Shown here in pieces: positions 33,527 through 42,303 of a DNA stretch of 64,000 nt. A program made the position numbers and the translations under genes. Origin of the DNA: Roseovarius sp. (GTDB lineage: Bacteria > Pseudomonadota > Alphaproteobacteria > Rhodobacterales > Rhodobacteraceae); NCBI GenBank assembly GCA_027493545.1, contig JAOSKR010000002.1, positions 868,001-932,000 of the forward strand, given 5' to 3'. The notes below the pieces were generated by a model. That model saw nothing but the letters and a program-made list of their open reading frames with translations, ran no database searches and was not told the origin of the DNA. Positions within the stretch are counted from its first letter, which is position 1. Each line of letters begins with the position of its first letter.

Positions 33527-35356
33527 ATGACCCGTCTGCCCCGGCCCGCCCGCGATGCCAACGCCACAGCCCGCGCGGATGGCCCGGACGCTCCGGGCGG
33601 TCTGCCGGAGTGGGACCTGGGCGATCTCTATACCGGCGAGGACGCGCCGGAACTGGCGCGCGATCTCGACTGGCTCGAGCGCGAATGCGCGGCCTTCGCG
33701 GAGGATTACGAAGGCAGGCTCGCCGACCTCGACGCCAAAGGCCTGCTGGAATGCATCCGCCGCGACGAGCGCATCACCACGATCGCCGGGCGGGTGATGT
33801 CCTTCGCCGGGCTGCGCTATCACCAGAACACCACCGACGGCGCCCGCGCCAAGTTCCTCTCCGACTGCCAGGAAAGGATCACCCGCTTCACCACGCCGCT
33901 GGTCTTTTTCAGCCTCGAGCTGAACCGGCTCGACGACGCGGCGCTGCAAGGGATGTATGGCGAGAACCCCGAACTTGCGCGCTACGCCCCGGTGCTCAGG
34001 CGCATCCGGGCGATGAAGCCCTACCAGCTCTCGGACGAGCTGGAGCGCTTCCTGCACGACCTCGGCGTCGTCGGCGACGCCTGGGAGCGGCTTTTCGACG
34101 AGACCGTCGCCGGGCTCGCCTTCAGCGTCGATGACGAGAAAATGGGGCTCGAGGCGACGCTCAACCTGCTGAGCGACCCGAACCGCCCCCGCCGCGAGGC
34201 CGCCGCGCGCGAGCTTGCCCGGGTCTTCGGTGCCAACGTCCGCACCTTTTCGCGCATCCACAACACCTGCGCCAAGGAAAAGGAGGTCATCGACCGCTGG
34301 CGCAAGATGCCCAGCGCCCAGACCGCGCGGCACCTTGCGAACGATGTCGAGCCCGAGGTGGTCGAGGCGCTGCGCGAGGCGGTGGTGGCGGCCTGTCCGC
34401 GCCTCAGCCATCGCTACTATGAACTCAAGCGCAGGTGGCTCGGTCTCGACAAGCTCCAGGTCTGGGACCGCAACGCCCCCCTGCCGATGCAGGAGACCCG
34501 CCAGATCGGCTGGGCCGAGGCGCGCGAGACGGTGATGGGCGCCTACAGCGCGTTCGATCCCCGCATGGGCGAACTGGCGCAACCCTTCTTCGAGAAGGGG
34601 TGGATCGACGCGGGGGTGAAACCCGGCAAGGCGCCCGGCGCCTTTGCCCACCCGACGGTGACCGAGGTGCACCCCTATGTGCTGCTCAACTATCTGGGCA
34701 AGCCGCGCGACGTGATGACGCTGGCGCACGAACTGGGCCACGGCGTGCACCAGCGCCTTGCCGCCGGTCAGGGCGAGCTTCTGTCGGCGACGCCGCTCAC
34801 GCTGGCCGAAACTGCCAGCGTCTTTGGCGAGATGCTGACCTTCCGCCGGCTGCTGGATACGGCCGAGACGCAGGACGCGCGCAAGGTGCTGCTGGCGGGC
34901 AAGGTCGAGGACATGATCAACACCGTGGTGCGCCAGATCGCGTTTTACGATTTCGAGTGCAAGCTTCATGCCGCGCGCCGCGAGGGAGAGCTCACGCCCG
35001 ACGACATCGGCGCGCTGTGGATGAGCGTACAGGCGAGCTCGCTCGGCCCGGCGTTCGAGTTCATGGACGGCTACGAGCACTTCTGGGCCTATGTGCCCCA
35101 TTTCGTCCATTCGCCCTTCTACGTCTATGCCTACGCCTTTGGCGACGGGCTGGTGAGCGCGCTTTATGCCGTCTACGAAGAGGCGCCCGAGGGCTTTCAG
35201 GACAAGTATTTCGAGATGCTGCGCGCCGGCGGATCAAAACACCACAAGGAGCTGCTGGCCCCGTTCGGGCTCGACGCCTCCGATCCCGCCTTCTGGGACA
35301 AGGGGCTTTCGATGATCTCGCGCTTCATCGACGAGCTGGAGGCGATGGAGGGCTGA
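33527..35356 (+). CDS. pepF: Oligoendopeptidase F (M3 metallopeptidase)
   Basis: A 609-residue cytosolic zinc peptidase. The metal site is LAHELGHGVHQRLAAGQ (HExxH variant HELGH) near residue 400, with the third ligand glutamate in LAETASVFGEM. The N-terminal oligo-F domain precedes it. It cleaves short peptides in the cytoplasm. Start at MTRLPRPARDANATARAD with AAGGAG upstream. Full length and unbroken, unlike several neighbours, which supports local rather than regional error. Confidence 0.93.
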   Translation: MTRLPRPARDANATARADGPDAPGGLPEWDLGDLYTGEDAPELARDLDWLERECAAFAEDYEGRLADLDAKGLLECIRRDERITTIAGRVMSFAGLRYHQNTTDGARAKFLSDCQERITRFTTPLVFFSLELNRLDDAALQGMYGENPELARYAPVLRRIRAMKPYQLSDELERFLHDLGVVGDAWERLFDETVAGLAFSVDDEKMGLEATLNLLSDPNRPRREAAARELARVFGANVRTFSRIHNTCAKEKEVIDRWRKMPSAQTARHLANDVEPEVVEALREAVVAACPRLSHRYYELKRRWLGLDKLQVWDRNAPLPMQETRQIGWAEARETVMGAYSAFDPRMGELAQPFFEKGWIDAGVKPGKAPGAFAHPTVTEVHPYVLLNYLGKPRDVMTLAHELGHGVHQRLAAGQGELLSATPLTLAETASVFGEMLTFRRLLDTAETQDARKVLLAGKVEDMINTVVRQIAFYDFECKLHAARREGELTPDDIGALWMSVQASSLGPAFEFMDGYEHFWAYVPHFVHSPFYVYAYAFGDGLVSALYAVYEEAPEGFQDKYFEMLRAGGSKHHKELLAPFGLDASDPAFWDKGLSMISRFIDELEAMEG

Positions 35357-35373
35357 AGCCCCGCCGGCAGGCC

Positions 35374-35423
35374 GGAAAGATGAATGCCTCCGGCGGGAGT
35401 ATTTGCGGGAAAGATGAATGCCT
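35374..35423. repeat. 16-bp direct repeat inside a dispersed element
   Basis: GGAAAGATGAATGCCT occurs at 35374-35389 and again at 35408-35423. The second copy follows GTATTTGCG, giving the same motif as at 5742-5762 and 10740-10721. It lies between the convergent pepF and squalene/phytoene synthase-like genes, so it may be part of their shared 3' region. Confidence 0.6.
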
Positions 35424-35482
35424 GAAGGGCCCCGGCCCGGGCGCGCGGCCAAATCGGCGGGGCAGCCTGGCCGGAACCTGCC

Positions 35483-36256
35483 CTACCAGCGCCCCGTCGC
35501 GGCCCGTGCGATCAGCCTCAGCCGGCTGATGGCCGGCGCCGGTTCCAGCCGGCCCCGGGCCACGCGCCCCGGCGCCGCCCGCGCCGCCGCCAGCACCGGA
35601 CCGGCGGGCCACACCGCCAGCAGCGCCGGGCGCGCCATACGCGACACCTGCCGCCGTGCCGCGCGGGCGCGGGCGAGTGCGTCCAGCCCCTCCGCGGCCA
35701 GCGCGCGCACGGCCTCCGGCCGGCCGTCGACCAGCGGCACGCGGCCCGCGGCCTCGAGCGCGGGCACCGCGCGCAGCCAGTTGGCAAGCCCCAGCGCGAG
35801 GCCCGCCGCGCGCAGCGGGCCTTCGGGCGCGGCCGGATCGAGCACCCGCGCCGCCGCCAGCAGCAGGTTGCCCGAGGTGGCGTCGATATGGGCGCGAAAG
35901 GCGTCGAGGTCCGCGAAGGGCTCGCGGTGGATGTCCCAGCGCCGCGCCTCGATGAGCGCATCGAGGAGTGCGGCCTCTTGCGGACCTATCGCGCGCGCCA
36001 GCGGCGCCGCCACCTCGTGATGACGCGCCGCCTCGCCGGCCCCGATCGCGGCCAGGGTGTCGCGCCACCACTGAAGGCGCATCTCGGCAATGAGCGGCTC
36101 GGCCGTGACCCAGGGCGCGCGCGCCACCTCAATGTTGAAGGCGTAGATCGGAAAGAGCTTCTCGCGCGCCGCCACCGGCGCCGCCATCACCGCGCGAAAC
36201 CGTTCGGGGTCGGCCCGGAAAACGATCCCGGCGCAGGCCGCGACGTCATCAGCCAT
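35483..36256 (-). CDS. Squalene/phytoene synthase family protein
   Basis: A 257-residue all-helical protein. Recognisable segments are REKLFPIYAFNIEVARAPWV, EMRLQWWRDTLAAIGAGE and RRWDIHREPFADLDAFRAHI. It lacks clear paired DxxxD motifs of true carotenoid synthases, so it is more like the NDUFAF6 type (complex I assembly) than a carotenoid enzyme; this is an inference. The start at MADDVAACAGIVF lies 8 bases inside the cimA 3' end. Confidence 0.75.
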   Translation of the reverse strand: MADDVAACAGIVFRADPERFRAVMAAPVAAREKLFPIYAFNIEVARAPWVTAEPLIAEMRLQWWRDTLAAIGAGEAARHHEVAAPLARAIGPQEAALLDALIEARRWDIHREPFADLDAFRAHIDATSGNLLLAAARVLDPAAPEGPLRAAGLALGLANWLRAVPALEAAGRVPLVDGRPEAVRALAAEGLDALARARAARRQVSRMARPALLAVWPAGPVLAAARAAPGRVARGRLEPAPAISRLRLIARAATGRW

Positions 36257-37859
36257 CGCGCAGAAGCTTCCAGTCGATGGCATCAAGCAGCGCCTCGAAG
36301 GAGGCATCGACGATGTTGGGGCTCACCCCCACCGTCGACCAGCGCCGCCCCTGCCCGTCCTCGCTGTCGATGATGACGCGGGTCACCGCCTCGGTGCCGC
36401 CTTGCGTGATGCGCACCTTGAAGTCGACCAGCCGCATGTCGTCGATCGCTGCCTGGTAGCGGCCCAGGTCCTTGGCCAGCGCCTTGGAGAGCGCGTTCAC
36501 CGGACCCCGGTCCGAGCCCTGTGCATCGACCGATTCGGAGACCGAGAGTTTCTTTTCGCCGTCGATCTTGACCACCACCACCGCCTCGGAAAGCGACACC
36601 ATACGGTTGCGTTTGTTCTTGCGCCGCTCGACCGTGACCTTGTAGCGCTTGACCTCGAAGAACTCGGGCATCACCCCCAGTTCGCGCCGCGCCAGCACCT
36701 CGAAGCTCGCCTGCGCGCTGTCGTAGGTATAACCCTGCTCCTCGCGCTCCTTGACGCGCGTGAGGATCGCCGCCAGCGCCGGATCATTCGGCGCCACCTC
36801 GATGCCGGCCTCGGCCAGCCGCCGGCGCAGGTTCGACTGCCCGGCCTGGTTCGACATCGGGATGACGCGGGCGTTGCCCACGCAGGCGGGGTCGACATGC
36901 TCGTAGGTGGTGGGGTCCTTGAGGATCGCGCTGGCGTGCAGCCCGGCCTTGTGGGCAAAGGCGGCGGCGCCGACATAGGCCGCGTGTTTCATCGGCACCC
37001 GGTTGAGGATGTCGTCGAGCCGCCGACTGGCGCGGGTGAGCCCGGTCAGCGCCTCGCGGGTGACGCCGATCTCGTAGCCGCTGGCATAGGGTTCCTTGAG
37101 CAGCAGCGTCGGGATGAGCGCGGTGAGGTTGGCGTTGCCGCAGCGTTCGCCAAGCCCGTTCAACGTGCCCTGCACCTGCCGCGCGCCGGCATCGACGGCG
37201 GCGAGGCTGCCGGCGACGGCGCTTTCGGTGTCGTTGTGGGTATGAATGCCCAGCCGCGCGCCGGGGATGCCGGCGGCGATGACGCGGCCCGTGATCTCGC
37301 CGATCTCGCCCGGCAGGGTGCCGCCATTGGTGTCGCAGAGCACGATCCAGCGCGCGCCGGCGTCGCGGGCGGCGTGCAGGCAGCTCAGCGCGTAATCGGG
37401 GTCGGCCTTGTAGCCGTCGAAGAAATGCTCGGCATCAAAGAGCGCCTCGCGCCCCGATCCGACCAGGTGGGCTATGGATTGCGCGATGTTGTCGAGGTTT
37501 TCGTCGAGGCCGATCTCGAGCGCGGTGCGGACGTGAAAGACATGCGTCTTGCCGACCAGGCAAACGGCGGGGGTGCCGGCATTGAGCACGCCCGCCAGCA
37601 CCTCGTCGTTCTCGGCCGAGCGGCCGGCGCGCTTGGTCATGCCGAAGGCGGTGAGCGTCGCGCGGGTCTCGGGTGCGGCGTCGAAAAAGGCGCTGTCGGT
37701 GGGGTTGGCGCCGGGCCAGCCGCCCTCGATATAGTCGACGCCGAGGGTGTCGAGGGTCTCGGCGATGGCCTGTTTCTCGGCGGTGGAGAAGCTCACGCCC
37801 TGGGTCTGCTGGCCGTCGCGCAGGGTGGTGTCGTAGAGGTAGAGGCGTTCGCGGGTCAT
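36249..37859 (-). CDS. cimA: (R)-citramalate synthase
   Basis: A 536-residue protein of the LeuA/CimA family that condenses acetyl-CoA and pyruvate to citramalate, a threonine-independent entry to isoleucine. Motifs: YDTTLRDGQQTQGVSFSTAE, the metal-binding GIHTHNDTESAVAGS and NGLGERCGNANLTALIPTL, followed by a regulatory C-terminal domain (LVDFKVRITQGGTEAVTRV). The start MTRERLYLYDTTLRDG is chosen at 37859. Length and the GERCGNANL segment fit the CimA type over homocitrate or isopropylmalate synthases. Confidence 0.9.
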   Translation of the reverse strand: MTRERLYLYDTTLRDGQQTQGVSFSTAEKQAIAETLDTLGVDYIEGGWPGANPTDSAFFDAAPETRATLTAFGMTKRAGRSAENDEVLAGVLNAGTPAVCLVGKTHVFHVRTALEIGLDENLDNIAQSIAHLVGSGREALFDAEHFFDGYKADPDYALSCLHAARDAGARWIVLCDTNGGTLPGEIGEITGRVIAAGIPGARLGIHTHNDTESAVAGSLAAVDAGARQVQGTLNGLGERCGNANLTALIPTLLLKEPYASGYEIGVTREALTGLTRASRRLDDILNRVPMKHAAYVGAAAFAHKAGLHASAILKDPTTYEHVDPACVGNARVIPMSNQAGQSNLRRRLAEAGIEVAPNDPALAAILTRVKEREEQGYTYDSAQASFEVLARRELGVMPEFFEVKRYKVTVERRKNKRNRMVSLSEAVVVVKIDGEKKLSVSESVDAQGSDRGPVNALSKALAKDLGRYQAAIDDMRLVDFKVRITQGGTEAVTRVIIDSEDGQGRRWSTVGVSPNIVDASFEALLDAIDWKLLRDG

Positions 37860-37902
37860 GTCTCGTCCTTCCTGCCCCGGAGGGTGCACCGGCACCCGCC
37901 CC

Positions 37903-37963
37903 GGCCCCCGAGCCGGGGCCCGGATGTGGGCGTGATGCGGAGGTCCCGGATCAAGTCCGGGAC
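37903..37963. repeat. Dispersed palindromes upstream of cimA
   Basis: GGCCCCGGCTCGGGGGCC-type symmetry (37903-37920) is followed by a perfect palindromic hairpin, CCCGGATCAAGTCCGGG core (37945-37961). The second core recurs at 50154-50172, 50196-50214 and in the pdhC linker at 47742-47760. No gene lies in 37860-38139, and the region also holds a run of eight or nine G. Confidence 0.6.
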
Positions 37964-38139
37964 GGGGGGTAATGGAATTGCCCCCGGATCGCCTGCGATC
38001 CGGTTCGCCCCCGACCACGCCGCTAGTGCGCAAGGGCGGCGCCCGGCCCGGCGGGGTGGGCGCAGGGCGCCCGCCCCGTGGGGGGGGCGGGCGCCGCCCG
38101 GCGTATCCGCCGGGCGAGCCTGTGATGAGACGCGGGGCG

Positions 38140-39615
38140 TCATTTCAGGGCCTCCAGCTTGGCGGGGTTCAAGTTACTTCGGTCCAATACCGCGGTTCCG
38201 CTATTGACCCCGCTTGGTGATCTCGACGCGCGCAGCTCTACTCCAAGCGATGCAGCCTCGTGCTTTAGTCGATCTGCGTTGGACCAATCCTTGTCCCGCC
38301 GATATGCCAACCACTTATGAACGAGCGACACTGACGCGTCCCGTAGTTGGTCGGATATTCCGCCCCAACCGATGACACCGACCGTGGGCTGATAGTCCGT
38401 ACCCTCGGCGAGAAATGCGCCATCTTCAGTTTCGTAGTGAAAGGGTTTGGCCCAATCACTTTGCGCAATCTTGGCCAGATCGAATCCCAAGAGCATGGCT
38501 GAAGCTGTCAGCCTCGCGCGATTGTCGCATTTATAGAGTTCGTTCAGTGTCTCGATTGCCTCCCATGTATTCAGATCATCCGCTAACGCCTCGACAACCT
38601 CAGAATCGATATCGTTTGCGTGCTTTTCTGCAGCCGCACCACTCCATTTCCGCAGAGTTTCTTTCGCCTCGCGCGCCTTCTCCGCCGTCCAGTCCATCGG
38701 CTTGCGGTAGTGCGTGCTCAGCATCACGAACCGGATCACCTCGCCCTGCACGCCCTGATCGAGCAGATCGCGCACGGTGAAGAAATTGCCGAGCGACTTC
38801 GACATCTTCCGGCCCTCGACCTGCAGCATCTCGTTGTGCATCCAGTAGCGCGCGAACTCGCCTTCGGGGTGGGCGCAGCGGCTTTGCGCGATCTCGTTCT
38901 CGTGGTGGGGAAAGATCAGGTCGCCGCCGCCGCCGTGGATGTCGAAACTCTCGCCCAGGAGTTCATGGCTCATCGCCGAGCACTCGATATGCCAGCCCGG
39001 CCGCCCCCGCCCCCAGGGGCTTTCCCACCCCGGCAGGTCGGGGCCCGAGGGCTTCCACAGCACGAAATCCATCGGGTTGCGCTTGTAGGGCGCGACCTCG
39101 ACGCGGGCGCCGGCGATCATGTCCTCGACCGTGCGCCCCGAAAGCCGGCCGTACCCGGCATAGCTCTCGACGGCAAAGAGCACATGGCCCCCGGCCTCGT
39201 AGGCGTGGCCCTTCGCGATCAGCCGCTCGATCATCGCGATCATCTGCGGGACGTACTGCGTCGCCCGTGGCATGGCATCGGGTTCCAGCGCCCCGAGCGC
39301 GGCCATGTCGTCGAGAAACCATTGCGTGGTCTCGGCGGTGATCTCGGCGATGGTGCGCCCGGTTTCGGCCGCGCGCGCGTTGATCTTGTCGTCGACGTCG
39401 GTGAAGTTGCGCACATAGGTGACGTGACCCGCCCCGTAGACGTGGCGCAGCAGGCGATAGAGCACGTCGAAGACCACCACCGGCCGGGCATTGCCCAGAT
39501 GCGCCCGGTCATAGACGGTGGGCCCGCAGACATACATCCGCACATTGCCCGGATCGAGCGGTTCGAACGTCTCCTTCGCCCGTGCCTTGGTGTTGTAGAG
39601 TCTGATCGTCGTCAT
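38140..39615 (-). CDS. cysS: Cysteinyl-tRNA synthetase with atypical 3' third
   Basis: A 491-residue class I synthetase. The zinc and nucleotide motifs are normal: [20 protein letters not shown] (HIGH-type HLGN at 39-42), [38 protein letters not shown] and [18 protein letters not shown]. After about residue 315 (below about 38670) base composition falls sharply and the sequence departs from the family: [20 protein letters not shown] and [14 protein letters not shown] form an insert-like stretch, yet the end [10 protein letters not shown] is typical. Probably a recombinant gene. Confidence 0.9.
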   Translation of the reverse strand: MTTIRLYNTKARAKETFEPLDPGNVRMYVCGPTVYDRAHLGNARPVVVFDVLYRLLRHVYGAGHVTYVRNFTDVDDKINARAAETGRTIAEITAETTQWFLDDMAALGALEPDAMPRATQYVPQMIAMIERLIAKGHAYEAGGHVLFAVESYAGYGRLSGRTVEDMIAGARVEVAPYKRNPMDFVLWKPSGPDLPGWESPWGRGRPGWHIECSAMSHELLGESFDIHGGGGDLIFPHHENEIAQSRCAHPEGEFARYWMHNEMLQVEGRKMSKSLGNFFTVRDLLDQGVQGEVIRFVMLSTHYRKPMDWTAEKAREAKETLRKWSGAAAEKHANDIDSEVVEALADDLNTWEAIETLNELYKCDNRARLTASAMLLGFDLAKIAQSDWAKPFHYETEDGAFLAEGTDYQPTVGVIGWGGISDQLRDASVSLVHKWLAYRRDKDWSNADRLKHEAASLGVELRASRSPSGVNSGTAVLDRSNLNPAKLEALK

Positions 39616-39616
39616 G

Positions 39617-39648
39617 AAGCCCCTCGCGCGCGTTGCCGCGGCGGGCTT
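39617..39648 (-). promoter_or_regulatory. Hairpin covering the cysS ribosome binding site
   Basis: On the minus strand AAGCCC (39648-39643) can pair with GGGCTT (39622-39617), just before the cysS ATG; the Shine-Dalgarno-like AGGGG lies within the second arm. The loop is about 20 bases of G/C. It would hide the ribosome site when formed. Weak evidence alone, but it follows a cysteine-bearing short ORF. Confidence 0.35.
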
Positions 39649-39698
39649 ATCAACTGGTTCGAGAAGATGGAACAGAGGACCGGCCCGCGCGACGTATG

Positions 39699-39743
39699 TC
39701 AGCAGGTAATGATGCAGCCGATGATGATGGCGGTTCCGGTCAT
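39699..39743 (-). CDS. Possible 14-residue cysteine leader peptide upstream of cysS
   Basis: [14 protein letters not shown], with Cys at 10 and 14 immediately before TGA, 83 bases upstream of the cysS start on the same strand. Cysteine codons directly before the end, upstream of a cysteinyl-tRNA synthetase, are what a ribosome-mediated attenuator would need. No strong ribosome site is apparent, and a short frame can occur by chance. Confidence 0.3.
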   Translation of the reverse strand: MTGTAIIIGCIITC

Positions 39744-40020
39744 GGGCGCGACACTAGGCGCGTGGCGGGGTGCGGTCAAGCTGTCATGCGCGGGACTGTT
39801 CCGTTTGCGACATCTGTCGCAATCGGGACAGACCGGGTGCGGGGAATCACCTTTGCTGGGGGACGGAATCGCAAGGAGGCGGGCCATGACGTCAGCGAGC
39901 GTTGTCGCTCTGGTCGAGCGCACCATCGGTGCGGCGCGCGGGAAGGCGCCGCGCGGGCGGCCGGGCCGGGGCTGAGCCCCACCGAAATCCCCCTCTCGTG
40001 ACGACAAGGATGCCTCACCG
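39744..40020. other. Spacer between cysS leader and MttB-like gene
   Basis: About 277 bases before the MttB-like ATG. Short frames read here (for instance around 39885-39975) show no family sequence. I see no clear promoter or repeat beyond GC-rich stretches. Confidence 0.4.
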
Positions 40021-41556
40021 ATGACCGAACAGATCACCCGCCGCAGCGGCGGCCGCGCCGCCCGCCGTGCCGCCCGCGCCGCCCCCCATCGAGGCCCAGC
40101 GCGCCATCCGCCCCGGCATGGAATGCCGCGCGCTCAACGTGCTCTCCGACGCCGATGTCGAACGGATCCACCGCGCCGCGCTCACCCTGCTCGACGAGGT
40201 CGGGCTCGCCGACGCGCCCGAAAGCGGCGTCGCTCACATGACCCGCGCCGGCGCGACCCCGGGCGGCGACGGCAGGCTGCGCTTTTCGCCGGCGCTGATC
40301 GAGGACACGCTGGCGCGGGCCCGGGGCGAGATCACGCTTTTCGGCCGCGATCCCCGCCACGATCTGCGCCTCGGCGGCGCCCGGGTGCATTTCGGCACCG
40401 CCGGAGCGGCCGTGAGCATGGTCGACATCGACGGGCGCGCCTACCGCGACAGCACGCTCAACGACCTGCACGACGCCGCGCGCATCGCCGACCGGCTGGA
40501 CAACATCCATTTCGTGCAGCGCCCGATGGTCGCCCGCGACATCACCGACAACCTCGAGATGGACCTCAACACGCTTTATGCCTGCTGCGCGGGCACCACC
40601 AAGCATGTCGGCACCTCGTTTTCCGACCCCGCCCATGTCGCCGACGCGCTGGAGATGCTGCACCTCATCGCCGGCGGCGAGGCGGCGTGGCGCGAACGCC
40701 CCTTCGTCAGCAACTCGAACTGCTTCGTGGTGCCGCCGATGAAGTTCGCCACCGAGGCCTGCCAGACGATGGAAGCCTGCATCGAGGGCGGCATGCCGGT
40801 GCTGCTGCTCTCGGCCGGGATGGCCGGGGCCACCACGCCCTCGACCATCGCCGGGGCGATCGCGCAATCGATGGCCGAGTGCCTCGCCGGCCTCGTCTAT
40901 GTCGACGCGGTCAGGCCCGGCGCGCCGGCGATCTTCGGCACCTGGCCGTTCGGGCTCGACCTGCGCTCGGGCGCGATGACCGGGGGCTCGGGCGAGCAGG
41001 CGCTCCTGACCGCGGGCTGCGCGCAGATGCACCGCTTCTACGGGCTGCCGGGGGCGCCGCGGCGGGGATGACCGACGCCAAGCTGCCCGACATGCAGGCC
41101 GGGTGGGAGGCGATGTGCTCGAACGTCATGGCCGGGCTTTCGGGACTCAACATGGTCTACGAGGCCGCCGGCATGCATGCCTCGCTGCTGGGGTTCTGCC
41201 ACGAATCGCTGATCCTCGGCGACGACCTGATCGGCCACGCGCTGCGCTGCGTGCGCGGCATCGAGGTCGATGACGAGACCCCGGCGCTCGACCAGATCCG
41301 CGAGGTCTGCCTCGATGGTCCCGGCCATTACCTGGGCACCAGCCAGACGCTCAGCCGGATGCAGCGCGACTATGTCTATCCCGCCACCGCCGGGCGCAAG
41401 TCGCCCAAGGAATGGGCCGAGGCGGGGGCGCCCGATCTCGTCGCCGCCGCCACCGCCCGCAAGCAGGCGATCCTCTCCGAGCGCGCGGCGGCGCGGTTCG
41501 ATCCCCGAACCGACGCCGCGATCCGGGCGCGCTTCGCCATCCACCTGCCGGCCTGA
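40021..41556 (+). CDS. MttB-family trimethylamine/quaternary-amine methyltransferase (two frameshifts)
   Basis: Intended product about 511 residues. The start reads MTEQITRRSGGRAARRA; a base change near 40081 leads into IEAQRAIRPGMECRALNVLS. The TIM-barrel body shows VHFGTAGAAVSMVDIDGRAY, CCAGTTKHVGTSFSDPAHV and GGSGEQALLTAGCAQMHRFY. A G is missing near 41060, after which MTDAKLPDMQAGWEAMCSN continues. No in-frame amber codon is used at an active-site position, so it is a non-pyrrolysine member, whose substrate is often glycine betaine or similar. No corrinoid protein is beside it. Confidence 0.82.
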   Translation: MTEQITRRSGGRAARRAARAAPHRGPARHPPRHGMPRAQRALRRRCRTDPPRRAHPARRGRARRRARKRRRSHDPRRRDPGRRRQAALFAGADRGHAGAGPGRDHAFRPRSPPRSAPRRRPGAFRHRRSGREHGRHRRARLPRQHAQRPARRRAHRRPAGQHPFRAAPDGRPRHHRQPRDGPQHALCLLRGHHQACRHLVFRPRPCRRRAGDAAPHRRRRGGVARTPLRQQLELLRGAADEVRHRGLPDDGSLHRGRHAGAAALGRDGRGHHALDHRRGDRAIDGRVPRRPRLCRRGQARRAGDLRHLAVRARPALGRDDRGLGRAGAPDRGLRADAPLLRAAGGAAAGMTDAKLPDMQAGWEAMCSNVMAGLSGLNMVYEAAGMHASLLGFCHESLILGDDLIGHALRCVRGIEVDDETPALDQIREVCLDGPGHYLGTSQTLSRMQRDYVYPATAGRKSPKEWAEAGAPDLVAAATARKQAILSERAAARFDPRTDAAIRARFAIHLPA

Positions 41557-41672
41557 GCGGCGTCCCGGGGCAAGACGGGACTTGACCTTGCCCCCGCTGG
41601 AAGCTGCATGAAGGGGTGACGCGCCCGTGCAGGAGCGCGCGCCACCCCGATGGGACGCAGGAAAGGCCCCGA

Positions 41673-42111
41673 ATGAACGTCAGAGCCGTGATCTATCCCG
41701 CCGCGATCCTTCTGGTCGCGGGCGGCGTCTATCTCTTCACCCCGCCCGAGCCGCCGGCGCCGCAGCCAGCACCGCAAATGGCCGCCGGCGCGGCGATCGT
41801 CGCGGTCTCGGTGCCGCAGACGCTGAGCCCGCGCGCCGCGACGGGCAAGACCGCCTTTGACGCCAGCTGCGCCAGTTGCCACGGTCAGAACGCCGCCGGG
41901 CTCGAGGGCAAGGGCCCGCCGCTGGTACACCGCATCTACGAGCCCGGCCACCACGGCGACGCGGCGCTTTGCGATCGCCGCCAGCCGGGGCGTGCGCGCG
42001 CATCACTGGAGGTTCGGCGACATGCCCCCGGTCGAGGGGCTGACCAAGGGCGACATCAACAACATCGTGGCCTATGTCCGTGAACTGCAACGGGAAAACG
42101 GGATCGAGTGA
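41673..42111 (+). CDS. Membrane-anchored class I cytochrome c (one frameshift)
   Basis: About 146 residues. N-terminal anchor VIYPAAILLVAGGVYLFTPP, a proline-rich linker, then the haem site CASCHGQNAAGLEGKGPPLV (CxxCH) and, after a frame break near 41965, the axial-Met region FGDMPPVEGLTKGDINNIVA. It is a small periplasmic-side electron carrier; which oxidase or dehydrogenase it serves is not evident. Start ATG with AGGAAAGG upstream. Lies behind the MttB-like gene but with a 116-base gap. Confidence 0.82.
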
Positions 42112-42136
42112 GGGCGGCGCGCCGCCCCAGTCCTCC

Positions 42137-42303
42137 CCCTAAAGCGCGTTGCACCGGATCGGATTCACTCGCCTGCGACCAGAGGGCATGCGGCCGCCCG
42201 GGTGGGCGCGAATGCGCCCGCCGTCGTGCCGGAGGCACGCCTATGGCGTGACGGGCGGGCGGGCGCATGCCCGGCCCGCAAGCGGGCCGGGCGGGATGAA
42301 TTC
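42137..42303. repeat. Repeat element B, copy 1
   Basis: Begins near GCGCGTTGCACCGGATCGGA (42144 region) and ends with an 11-bp perfect hairpin, GCCCGGCCCGC-AA-GCGGGCCGGGC (42269-42292), then GAATTC (42298-42303), which overlaps the stop of the next gene. The same parts, in opposite orientation, occur at 44477-44565. Noncoding. Confidence 0.6.
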
